Source: Kryptolebias marmoratus
Lineage: Eukaryota > Chordata > Actinopteri > Cyprinodontiformes > Rivulidae
Direction: 5' to 3'
DNA: 64,000 bases
NCBI RefSeq assembly: GCF_001649575.2
Contig: NC_051450.1
Location: forward strand, 18,564,574 to 18,628,573
The notes under the pieces were generated by a model, which had not been told where the DNA came from, ran no database searches, and saw only the letters and a list, made by a program, of their open reading frames with translations. Each line of letters opens with the position of its first letter. Within the stretch, counting starts at the first letter, position 1. Positions 13,801 through 24,600 of this stretch are shown piece by piece. Made by a program: the position numbers and the translations under genes.

Positions 13801-16800
13801 TCTTTTTTGGGTCCTTGTGCTTCATTAAGAGCTCGTTTTGTTCTATATGTGACGCTAATAATGTTTTGCTCACATTGCTTTGCTTTTAGTCTCAAATATC
13901 TGATCTTTCCGACATGACCCTAATTTCTGTGGACATGTTAGTTTAAACCAGTGGTTCTCAAACTGTGGGGCGCAACCCTTACATCACGCAGTCAGCGTTT
14001 CCATGGCGATCAGGCGGACGGACCACACGCTTTGCCGTGTGGAGAGAGGGTCCGCTGCTCGCTGCTCAGGCGTGATGACAAACAGAGTTTCTTTCTCTTT
14101 ATCAGCGGCGTCACCTTAAATCAGGGACAAACGGTCAGGGGGAAAGTGGTGGGCTAATCTGAGTGTGGCATCCGGCTTATAAGCTGACTGATGATACGCT
14201 GCTTGAAATGAGGAGTTCATCCTCATGTCAGTGTAGATTTAGAGATGGAAAGAAGAGGAGAAGCTGCTTCAAATCAAATAATTGGAATTACAGTGATGGG
14301 TAAAAGCCTTGTTTGTGTCCAAAAACTGTCAGCTGACAGGATGAAGTAAAAATAAATATATATATTAACACGTGTAGAAACATACAGCCCATTTAGCTTT
14401 CATGGTTCTAAAAGTGGTTCCACATTTTGTTTTATTTCTCTCTACTTTTGATTAATCAGAGGCTGATGGAGCAGTTTGTTTTCATTGTTCCAGGGAATTG
14501 TAGTTTTAATTTAATTGTTCAGTCCAGAGGAGCAATCTGTAGACAGATGAGAATGTTTCTCCCTCCAAAGGGAGGAAGTTTGAGAGCCGCTGGTTGAACC
14601 AGAAACTTTATTTCTTCACTGATAATGAAGTGAAAGTGTTCGTTTGTGTCCACAGCAGAAGTATTCAGCGGCCTCGCTCTGCAGCATCACCACAGAGGTG
14701 CTGAAGGTTCTGAACGCCACTGAGGAGCTGATTGGGGAGGCGGGGGGTGAAAGCTACACCCTGTCCGAGTCCATGAGCGCCTCTCCAAACAACAGCAGCT
14801 CCGAGACCCGCAAGCTGGACCAGAGGCTGACCAAGATGGAGGAGAATGTGAGCTGAAGACCATTTCATTTCAGCAGCTCCGCCTGAACGGTCGGTGCTGA
14901 TGAGAACCAACAGTTCTGCTCCTCTTCTTCACCCTGCAGGTCTACCTGGCAGCCGGTGTCGTGTACGGCCTGGAGGGGGCGCTGGGGGAGCTGGAGCAGT
15001 GTGCCCGCAGCATCAGCAGCGGGAGCACAGACACCCAGCTGGCCTTTCTGGAGGACCAAGTGGCCACAGCAGCAGCTCAGGTCCAGCAGTCTGAACTACA
15101 GGTACCTAACAGGACAGAGTGCTTTTTCTGCAAAAATGCAGTGGGAAGGCTGAATGACTGCTGAAATTTGGTGAAAAAACTGTTTTCTAATTTGCTTCCA
15201 ATAAGTCTGACTGTTTGTAATCCTATAATGTAATTTTGATGAAGCTTTCTTTGGGGTTTGGCTGCTTTTTCACTGAACTTCTGTCCAGTTGTACCTGAAC
15301 ATGACACCATGTTGAGCAGTGTGTTTAAAGAAAGAGTTTAATGGACAAGTGGAGGACAAAAGAAGCAGAATGAGGTCTAAAACCTGTATCTCCAGAGGAT
15401 GAACTGTATCTGACCTCTTTTGAAATCTGTTTGAGTTGGTCTTTTTTAATAGATTTAACTAAAACGATGGGAACAAAAAGAAAGAAAGCTCAAATTTAAA
15501 ACGTTTTTTTAATATAAGTTATGTGTTGACAGAAAACTGGTTCACCTTTTGAATGGTTTAAAGGTTCAAGTTGCAGACAAACAAAAAGATATACGAAAAT
15601 GGTCTTATACTCGCCTGAAAATAAATAAAATATTTTTAAAAAGCTGCAAAAATTCAGAGAAACACTTTTTAAAAAACCTTCAAAAGGCCTGAAGAACTAT
15701 TGATCAAGACCATTTTAAAGGATTACATTAAAGTCCGACTCTTTGAAGCACTTTTTCTTTTAAAAAATGACAGACTGAACAGAACCCGGAGTTCTGTATA
15801 AAACACTGTTGTTGCTGATTAGGATTTAAATGTGTGTAAATTCTCTTTGTGCTTGAAGATATCGAACATCGAGGCGAGGATATCGGCTCTGAAAACAGCC
15901 GGGTTGAATGTGACCGTCTGCAACCGCTTCAAGTTAAAACCAAACTCCAAGGTAACTTTAATAATTTCTGTTTTTATCAGCAACACGTATGTTTGATCAT
16001 TTGGGTTTACAAGCGCTGTCCTTTGGTGGTGCTAATTAAAGAAAATGCATACAGAAAGCAGCTAAATGTGACTAGGTTAATATTTTATAAAGAACGTGAG
16101 GATCTGTCACACCGTGAGCCTTTTCTGACTTTGCACTAAGGTTTGTCTTGGACAATTTGATTGCAATTAAAACATATTCTCCCCTGTAAGCTAAATGTGT
16201 TCCTTACAATTTCTTGTGATTGGTTGTCATTTACCCACTCTGTGTGGAGAGAGACACACAGTGTGACATCAGGTCTGCAACACAGTACAGTTTATTCAGA
16301 CGTCTGAATTATTTAACACAACTCAGAGCCGTGTGAGGCGCGTTTCAGTGGGGTTATCGGCCCAACAGATGTGATCTGAGATGCGTAGCTCTCCTGCATG
16401 GTTACCAAAGTAATGTATTTGTAAGTGGCTTCATTTAGTCAACATACTAAAATCAGATTTAAAGAGAAAGAAGGAATACTGAGAGAAACCGAATTCTACT
16501 CCTTTGTGTAAGATTTACTAATTAAAGTCAAAATATGAGTCATTATGTGAACATAAGCTATTTATTTTGGTCCAAATATGGACACAAGTAAATTATTTAT
16601 GCATACAAATACATTTTGCAGTGTTTATAGTCAAATAAAGTGGGTTTTGAAATCATTTCGATGAAGAAAAACTTTTATTTGGAGCAGAATAGGTTTAACT
16701 TGCTTCACTGAGTTGGAGTAATATATGATTTTAGAGGTTTATCTTTCAGTGTGTGGAAGCAAACACAAATACGAGCTTGCATCTTGAAATAAAACTAACA

Positions 16801-17125
16801 GGAGCTTCACGTTTTACATCGGTGCTTTTTTCTTTGAGTTGTTTCAGGCGTGTAACGGTCGTATTCTCATTGCAGCCTGAAACTCTGGACTCGTCGCGCC
16901 ATCAGAGGAGGAAACTTCCTGCTCCTCCGTTAAAAGGTATTAAAGCCCTTTTTGTTTGTTTTTTAGGACAAAAAAAATATTCCACTCAAAAATAGATTCC
17001 TATTTTTTATTATCCTTTTCACTATAGTTTGCAGTGGTTTACTAAAAATCAAGTGCACTGTATGAACTATGATATTCTACCCTCCTTTTTACTGAGTGCT
17101 GACTAAATGTTACAGCTTTGTAAAC

Positions 17126-17159
<34 letters not shown>

Positions 17160-17717
17160 AGAGCGCTAAAGATGGAGGAAGACAGACAAAAACGAGGACA
17201 TTTTATTTTGCCCTAATAAGCATCACACATTTTACACTTTGACGAAAAAGAGGAGAAAGGCCACTGAATAGATGTAAAAGAAAATATGTCTGCTAAAAAA
17301 AGGACTAAGAATATGAAAAGGTCCATTAGACGTAAAGCAGCCAAATGGAAACACATGCAGTACAGGAGGATGAGGCTGTTTTATTAAACCACAAGAAGTC
17401 GGCTCCTTTTCATGTTTGTAAATGGCTTTTTTCTTCCTGTTGCAGCTTGCTTTATATTCCTTTCTGTCTTCTTTTTTTCTTCACCTGTTTCCTTACAAAA
17501 GCTGTGATTCAGGTCGGCTTCAAAGACGAGCAGCATCATATCATTCGCTGCAGCTTTCTCTAGGTCCATCATACTGTATCCAGGAGGACTGTCCTGACAT
17601 TTAGAAATGACTCGTGTGATTATTAATAGGTTCTACTTTTTCGGCTGCTTTTATTGCTACTTTTGCATTTCAGAGAAGTTGGAGTCGGAGCAGCAGGTGG
17701 GAGTGCTTCGGCCATAA
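2701..17717 (+). CDS. myrip: Myosin VIIA and Rab-interacting protein (MYRIP/Slac2-c), 3' part of gene
   Basis: MYRIP is a Rab27a effector that links melanosomes and secretory granules to myosin VIIa/Va and actin. Fourteen exons with consistent splice phase are seen: 2701-2781, 3936-4033, 4187-4267, 4460-4612, 6880-7057, 7818-8344, 9669-9812, 9964-10698, 10977-11030, 14656-14847, 14940-15101, 15859-15951, 16876-16936 and 17674-17717, about 867 codons. Matches to mammalian MYRIP include GSDSVFYKQSE, LRVAEEAIEEAI, HKEELIEELATTIVQK, VLQSPDGNW, SAYDEMGSDSE, LDVNFNP, LEDQVATAAAQV and RRKLPAPP. These also separate it from the paralogue melanophilin. The N-terminal Rab27-binding and zinc-finger exons are outside the window. 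The 735-base exon is rich in Lys, Arg and Glu, and its LSQLVSQRNSKDISSSDEE part resembles the myosin-binding region. After LPAPP only about 16 residues remain, so the mammalian C-terminal tail looks missing. The introns hold mainly the repeats listed separately. Confidence 0.93.
6488..6770 (-). repeat. Dispersed repeat copy C
   Basis: A reverse-oriented copy inside the long myrip intron between the exons at 4460 and 6880. On the plus strand it starts with the complement of the GGCGGGCGATA end (TTATCGCCCGCC) and continues with ACAACTCTCAGCTACTTTAA and TTTAGCTCAATATCTG. Confidence 0.6.
7155..7705 (+). repeat. Dispersed repeat copy D, a truncated copy followed by a fuller one
   Basis: A partial copy with a TAGTAGCTGAGACTGATCTC block (about 7155-7285) is followed by a fuller copy (about 7295-7705). 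The fuller copy has TTTGTCTGGGAGCAACAGAT, CCATGAACCACTGGATGAAT, CAAGATGGCTGCTACAG and the AAGTGATGCTAGGCCTTTAA end. It ends about 110 bases before the myrip exon at 7818. Confidence 0.65.
10831..10884 (+). repeat. (AT)n microsatellite
   Basis: A run of 54 bases of pure AT dinucleotides in the myrip intron between the exons at 9964 and 10977, only about 90 bases before the next exon. Open frames reading YIYIYI across it on both strands are artefacts. Confidence 0.95.
13035..13350 (-). repeat. Dispersed repeat copy E
   Basis: A reverse-oriented copy. The plus strand reads GACTCTCAGCTACCACCACA, TTAGCTGTGTCGGCCATCTT and ATGAGATATTTTGCTAACAG, the complements of the family blocks in the expected reversed order. 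Confidence 0.65.
13949..14592. mobile_element. hAT-like non-autonomous DNA transposon in a myrip intron
   Basis: The left end CAGTGGTTCTCAAACTGTGG and the right end GTTTGAGAGCCGCTG are imperfect inverted repeats of the hAT type. The flanking 8-mers GTTTAAAC (13941-13948) and GTTGAACC (14593-14600) look like a target-site duplication with two changes. No transposase frame is present. The element ends about 60 bases before the myrip exon at 14656. Confidence 0.65.
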
Positions 17718-20700
17718 TGACAGACGGACAGCAGCACAACGCGTCCCCTCAGGGCCACTTTTGAGCCCCCGGGACAGGGGCCCTTCACATCTAGTGCCTT
17801 GATGCAGCATCTGCCTCCAGCTGTAGGCCAAACAGGGGCCAAACACCTGCCCCGCGCCCGGCCCTCACCCCTCAGTCCCACCTCACAGGAAACACGGCTC
17901 TTTTTCCTCTTTTTTTCCTCAGCGATCATCAGTTTTCTACTCACAGAATGCGTCACGTCAATGGTGACTCAGCAGTTTCTGCCTTAAAATCTGCTAACGC
18001 GCTCCGTATCACATATGACTCAGAAAGAAATAATAATAAAAAAAAATCTGTACAGGGAAAGAAAAACATCATTTTTATTTGTTCAAAAGAACGTTGTTGT
18101 TTCACGTAAAAATAAAGCTGTGGAAAATTCTGTGAAACTTTGTGATTCGGTGTTTCAAAAGAAGGACGAATGAAGAAACAAAAGCATCTATTCACCCATT
18201 GAAAGCTTTCTTTCCTTTCACGCAAATGAAGCAGCCGTCAGATGGTTGTCCTCATGTGAGGATGATTGTAACTCTTTGATATTTTCACATTTTACCGTTT
18301 TAAAGAAAACCCATGCGCTCACAGTATTTCAGTGTTTGGATATGCAAAGCATCAGGGCCGAAATAGTTTAATCCTGTCCTGCAACTAAACAGTACTGCAA
18401 AAATAAAAAATACAAAGCACATTTGAGAAATATGCGTGCACAGTAAAGAATAAATCATTTGAAGAACAGTACAGCATTTTAGAAATAAGCTAACAGACAG
18501 TTAGCCTAATGTTGTTCTTGAAACACTGGAAATAAATAACATTATTTCCCATAAATATACTTTTCAATTAGCTCCGTATTGGTTACAACTGATTCCAAAC
18601 TTAGCTGCTAACTGCAGTAGGATTTGCATTTAAGTATATTGTTAAATTTTAATCAAATATTTGGGAGTTCGGAGGGCTAATGATGTTAATGACCTCACTG
18701 GACTGCAACTGTTGGCAACTTTTTGAGGACAGAAAAATTTCTAGAAAATATATTTACTGTACAGTTTTGCCTGTACATAATTGTGAATAAATTGCGACTT
18801 TTAAGCAAATGTCCGAAGGTCTTCGCCTGCACAGAAAGGGCCCCAGAGAAGCGTTCAAGACTGCTGCTAGTTGCTTCCGTCGACTCTGTTTTGAGAGTAA
18901 ATTTGTCACGACAATTTATTGAACATTTTTTAAATTACAGCGACGCGACAGTAAGGCCCTGCGACTCGTGACATTTTGAAAACCCCCTCGTGAATGTCGT
19001 TCACAATTTGCCGCCAGCAGTCACAGCCCGGTGAGATACAGCCTACAGGAACCATAAACCCTCTGAACACATCAGGGTTTGTGAAGCTGCTGCTAATTCT
19101 CTACAGCTGCGTCGCTGTGCGCTTACACACAACAAGCCAGCATCCAGGAATCAGCAAAGAGACAACGGTTATAGCAGCTTGCCACACACACATCTCACGC
19201 ACACACCAATTCAGCCCTGTGACTACCTTGACCGCTGCTCAGGTAGATAATCAGTGGAACAAGTCCTGCTTTGGGACACCAAACGGCGTAAAAAGCATTT
19301 TAGGTCCCAACAACTCAAGTTAAAAAAGATAATCCCAAGCGAGGCTGCAATCCTTTGTCTTAAAAAATGTCAAGATCACATAAATCTGTGGTTTTCCGTA
19401 ACGTAAAATGGCAGCTTTTCACAGTGGCGACGGATATTCTTCAAGGCCTTAATTGGAAACGTGTGCGCTCATACTTTAAAACTAATTTCAAAGATTTAAT
19501 TAATCGAGCTCAAAACAAAGCCTCCGAGGCTTGACATTCAAGTTTTGGTGTAAAAGCTTATTTTCATGCTGGAAGATTGTTCTTCAGCGAAGTCACGTTT
19601 CCTTTATTGCTTACTTTGTGGCCTTTCGTTTTAATAAAACGTATAATTTTTACCTTCACTGGGTCATATCAGAACTTTCATGTAAAGATTTTTTTACATA
19701 ACATCCGATGGGCTGTATAACAAACGCCATAAAGACATGATTTTGTTACGAGCAACTTATTTTTGTACTTACTGAACATTTTTTATGCAATACCACAGAA
19801 ACTATTGCAAATTAAAGGCTTTATTTTCTCCTGGATGGAAACCTTCTCAGCTCAGACTCACGTGTGATGACTCAGTGCTTTCAGTGTGAACCTGCATTTA
19901 ACATTTGGTAGTTTATCACTGACGGTAATGCAAAGGCTACAAAAAAAAAAGAACAGATGACAAAAAATATTTGTGGTGGCCAGGATGATTGGATTACAGA
20001 GGACTTTTACGCTCCGTAAACATCGAAGGAGACTTGCCTTTCAGTCATTTTGGGTGGATTTTCTTCACTCTGTGACCATCAGAATCTGATTTATCTGTGC
20101 ATCTGGTTGGTTTTTATTTAGAAAACCTTAAAAACAGTTTTGGATATTCTGTTGGACTGCATAAAAGATGCGATGATCCTCCGTAAGAATGCTCTGCACC
20201 CTTCTATTAGTGACCTTTGCATCACATCTTTGAGTTTGCACACCTATCCCAGGCTTTTTGTCAGTCTTGTTCTCCAAAGATGGTGTTGTATAAAAGCATG
20301 TTTCTGGTTTTACTGAATCGATGTAAAGTTTCCCGTGAGAAGCACATCTGCAAGGGTCCAATTATCAGTGTCCTGTATTTTTGTAATGTACAAAAAAAAT
20401 ATATAATATCTCATCACGGAGTTTGTTAATATATGTATATGTGTGAAAAGATGGAAATGTTATAAGATTACATGTTTATTGCCCAATCATAGTTGACAAA
20501 TCTTTCAGTGTTGCGTTCGAGAGACGGTGTAAAGTTGTTTTTAAAGTTGTGACGCTGGATTCACACAGGAAGTCCCTTTTACTGTTAAAGGCAGATGAAG
20601 AGGCGAGAATGAAAACGACTTTTGCTCCTGTTTAAATCCAGTTTAAATAACGGCGAAGAGGCTCACTGTGCGCAGCCTTTCACTTTTTATGTGCAGTCGT

Positions 20701-20900
20701 TTGTTGCGGTCCACACGACACGTTGGGGAAAACATCAAAAGGCAAAAAAATGCAGATTCTCTATGTGCCACAGTACTCTCCGAACTAAAATGTATTATGG
20801 AATAAATAAAAATTTGCAAACTTATAAAAAAAAACATGTTTTTTGCTCTTTTGTTGTGCACCTGCAAAAACAAACTGCAAACGAGGCCGATAACGAGTTT
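17718..20900. other. Intergenic region between myrip and the prlh2-like gene, with possible myrip poly(A) signals
   Basis: AATAAA occurs at 18035-18040 and 18111-18116 and could end the myrip transcript. The rest is AT-rich. I recognise no gene. A GC-balanced stretch at about 18780-19325 stays open for 82 and 109 codons in two plus-strand frames but matches nothing I know. Confidence 0.5.
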
Positions 20901-20913
20901 AATCACAACATCT

Positions 20914-20919
20914 TTTATT
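20914..20919 (-). terminator. Poly(A) signal AATAAA of the prlh2-like gene
   Basis: The plus-strand TTTATT is AATAAA on the minus strand, about 120 bases after the stop codon at 21040-21042. Confidence 0.55.
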
Positions 20920-21039
20920 AATCAATCTAGAATACATTCGTTATGTACAGATACGTCGGATTTTACAATGATCTGCTACAGAGACAGAGAAAAAAAAAAT
21001 GAAGACACGAGTTTGTGAATTGATGGTGAGGAGAACATG

Positions 21040-22687
21040 TCATGGTATCCAATCTCTGTCCTCTCCATCGAGTACTTTTCCAAGGTGTTCCTTATTTCTG
21101 AGGCTGTTGAGCAGCAGCTCCAAAGTCCTGACGACGGGCTGCATCTCACTGCTGTCCAGTGCGTCCACACTGCTGTGCCTCTTCCCAAAGCGCCCGATGG
21201 GTCTCACCCCACGCCCCACGTACCAGAACGGGTCTATCTCTGGACCTGAACGCCACACAGAAACACGTGGATCAGTGAGGAAGCAAAGCGTGGCCTTTTA
21301 CACAGTGAATACATCTGTTGGAGTGTTCGTTTGGAGTTATTAAATGATTTCATTTACAAATTAATGACACAATTTCCTTTTTCACAATGAGAAGAGATGT
21401 GGCTCGTTCTCTGTTACACCTGACATTCATTGCAGGGCTCATTTCAGTGAAATTCAACATAATTTAAAATAAAAAAGAAGACCTATGAGCTGCAATCAGC
21501 GAGTGAAGTTACAAAAATATCTCTTTTTCGTAGGTTTTCATTTTATTTCAGATAATATTTGACACTAGAAATGTCATAATCCTGAATGCTTTATGAAAAT
21601 GCATAGTAGTATAAATACACAAAGTATTACTGATATAGTTTTAAGATTTAAAAAAATAATGAATACTGTCAAAGTAGAAAACAAAAAAACAAAATAGGTA
21701 ATTCAAACCTTGTGAGGAGCATAAATGTGAAATTACACAGCAACACTATGAATAAAGTCCCCATTAAGAAAGAAAAATTATTGTTATTATTATTAATATT
21801 TAAGTTAATTTAGGGGCAATAAATGCTATAGTGTTAACTTTTTATTCAAACACCCAGACAGGGCTCTTTTCTTACAGAAAAAACATATAAATCATGTTTT
21901 CATGAATGAAACACATGTTTGCTATATGGATTTGAATCCAAAACCACAATAACTATATGTAATTTTATCTAAATATAAAGCCTGTTAAATGAAGATGTGA
22001 AACATATTTTTCACATGTGTCCTATGTGGCTCTGGAATAAAAACATTAACTTCACATGTGGAAAAACATCATGATTTTACCTATGAAAACCTCTTTAATT
22101 AACAAGTGAAACATATTTTTCACATTTCTTCTATCATTTTAACACATTTTCCTGGGATCATGGGGTTTTCCACATATGAAAAACATACTAAATTCGTGTT
22201 TTCTGTAAAAATGTATTCTTTTTAAGCTTTTTTTTTTAACTTCTTCAGAATATTTCTCAGTGTATGCTTCAGTAAGATATAGGGAGTCAAAATGTGTTCA
22301 ATCAAACTGTAAACTAGAGGATTTCCCACTCAACACTGAAGGCAGCAAAGTCATAAAATTATTAAAATGTATTTTTATATGCCTCCCAGTTTAAATGCTG
22401 TAATCATAGCCTGCATTTAAAGATAAAATATTCTCATGCAAAACTGAATGCCTTTTAAGTTTTCACAGTCTGCTGTCAAAGACTAGGTGGGTGATGATAA
22501 TGGCAGTATAATCCTCCTTACTTCTGTTGTCGACGTTGTGAACGATGTGGAAGTCGTGCTCCACCGTGGTGCTGTGAGCGCGGCTGAGGCTGCAGGAGAG
22601 GAGGAGGAGCAGCACCAGAGCTGCGGGCAGCCAGCGGCTCGTCAGGACGCAGTGCCGCCGGACGTCAGCCTCCCTCCCGGGCAGCAT
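21040..22687 (-). CDS. prlh2: Prolactin-releasing-peptide-type RFamide neuropeptide precursor (C-RFa/PrRP2-like)
   Basis: This is a secreted hypothalamic-type neuropeptide precursor of 123 residues. Coding exons are complement(22522..22687) and complement(21040..21245), joined in phase (an AA|G-type donor GTAAGG, then a TTCAG acceptor). The start ATG lies one base after the 5'-UTR intron acceptor CTCCACAG. A leucine-rich signal peptide spans about residues 19-36 (ALVLLLLLSCSLSRA). The mature peptide SPEIDPFWYVGRGVRPIGRF is followed by Gly-Lys-Arg, so it is predicted to be amidated at the terminal Phe and cleaved at KR. This matches the crucian-carp C-RFa peptide as I recall it. A single Arg precedes the peptide, as expected for release of a 20-residue form. 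The C-terminal part of the precursor is not obviously bioactive. The assignment to prlh2 rather than prlh rests on the peptide sequence and the myrip neighbour. Confidence 0.92.
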
Positions 22688-22871
22688 GCTGTGGAGACGG
22701 GCAAGGCACTGAGGGAGGACCACAACACCAAGACACTGAAGTTAGACATCAGAACAGCTTTCATCAAGTAGACGAAGGGATTATTAAAAACTAACCTAAC
22801 CTCATAGACGTACATTAAAATAATTACTTTAATGAGTTTATTTATTGCCACAGTCAACATCCAATTGATTA

Positions 22872-23037
<166 letters not shown>

Positions 23038-23259
23038 ATGGTTCCTGTTTGCATTTTCCACTACACCTTTGTATATAAATCTCCCAATACTAAAGTATAT
23101 CCAATAAAATGTGTTTTTATATTAGTCCAGTTGATGAGGATGGAGAAACAAACCCACCTGGAGCATCTAAAGATAATCTATTCTTTGCACATAATTCATG
23201 CTGTATTTTACAGCCTAGTTTTGCTGGGAAACAAGATATTTGAATGAAGTAATACTCAC

Positions 23260-23344
23260 CCTGGACTTTGGTAACGGGCTGAACTCAGCTGATGGAGCTT
23301 TGGAGTCTTTTTTGGAGAGCAGGTGTGCCCCCAGCTTATATATA
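23260..23344 (-). promoter_or_regulatory. TATA promoter and non-coding exon 1 of the prlh2-like gene
   Basis: On the minus strand a TATATATAAG box occupies about 23335-23344. Transcription would start near 23310. The first exon then ends at 23260 in CCAGG before the strong donor GTGAGTATT (23251-23259). This gives a 5'-UTR exon of about 50 bases and an intron of about 570 bases containing the TATC array. Confidence 0.65.
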
Positions 23345-23744
23345 TCCATGGTGCTCATGAGGTTGTTGGATGATGAGTCAAGGACGTCAGTCTCTTTCAG
23401 TGATCCAAGACCTACTGCATGCATCACCCCTCCTCCCTTCCCTCCCACCCTCTGAAGCTCCTTATCCCTTTGGAGAAGAGCTGTGCAGGTTTGCTGTCTG
23501 TCACGCCGCAGAGCAGTCCATCAGCAAGTCAGTGACACGGGGACAACTTTCAATTAGTGAACATGGGATGACCCAGCGGCACAAGTAGGTCTGTCAGACC
23601 CGGAACTGAGGTGGGGGCGGGTTTCATCAATCAGCTTGATCACACAGGATCCAGACACAGAAAGATGCAAGGTGTACAAACCTTCTTGTTAGTGCTGCAC
23701 ATCTGCACTTGACTCCCTTGAATTTACTTAAAATTAAAGACCTG

Positions 23745-23840
23745 GCGTTCCTTAAAGGAATGAACATCTGTGCAGTCTCATGTGATGTCACAAGATGTCA
23801 CACTCAGAGTATGTGTTGTGAATGACTCTCAGCTACTGGA
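23745..23840 (-). repeat. Dispersed repeat copy F (fragment)
   Basis: A short reverse-oriented piece: GCGTTCCTTAAAGGAATG, then CACTCAGAGTATGTGTTGTG and AATGACTCTCAGCTACTGG. Confidence 0.55.
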
Positions 23841-24324
23841 AAGTTCCCCACAAAATGTCTGAAGAAGAGTCAGCATGATTGTTACTGTGCACAAGAGCAG
23901 GCAAACCTTAGCGTTGAGTAACCAGTGAGCCGCCGAGGTGAGAAGAAATCCACTGAAGGTACAGAATTCACGTGTGAAATTGACCTGGGGTCTAAAAGTA
24001 AAAGAAATTGTGCATTTTACTGTGTAGTTTTGCTTTAAGATGCACAAAACACAGAGCAGGAGAGCATGTTTAGTCATGAATTTATATGTGATTTATTAAA
24101 AGTATCTTTATCGTGACTGTAGGGTTTTTATTATGCAATAATATTAAATAGTAAAGGAAATAACTGATAAAAAATTAACCCAAAGGTAATTTAATAATTG
24201 ATTGGCTGTCTTTAAGCCAATCTATATTTTTACTGGTCCCAAATTCATGACCAAACTTAAATATCCAATTAGTTTTTTTTTGTTGTTTTTTTTAGATTTT
24301 ACAGAGAAAAGTTTACTTTGAAAG

Positions 24325-24600
24325 GACAAAGGTGTATTTATCTTTGTTTCCTGCAATCATTAAAACAAAACAATGGATCAGTTGGCGTCCTGTACATGTC
24401 CCCCACTGCCTTTCATCCAAGTTTTATTCTAGATATTTTGTTGACAGACAGGCAGTGTTGACACCAACAGTTAATGCCAAAGATGTTGTGTAGTGCATAG
24501 AGCTTCGAGTGTGTGTTTTAAAAGACTCTCAGCTACTACCACAACAAAATTTAGCTCAATATCTGTAACATTTACAGAGTTTATGTTGGTTAATTTTGAT
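24325..24600 (-). repeat. Dispersed repeat copy G
   Basis: A reverse-oriented copy with CCCCCACTGCCTTTCATCC, TAGATATTTTGTTGACAGAC, AAGACTCTCAGCTACTACCA and TTTAGCTCAATATCTG, which are the expected complements of the family blocks. Confidence 0.6.

Noticed and set aside
2701..17717. Identification as melanophilin (mlph)
   Set aside because: The prlh-type neighbour first suggested MLPH, but GSDSVFYKQSE, VLQSPDGNW, SAYDEMGSDSE and RRKLPAPP are MYRIP-specific.
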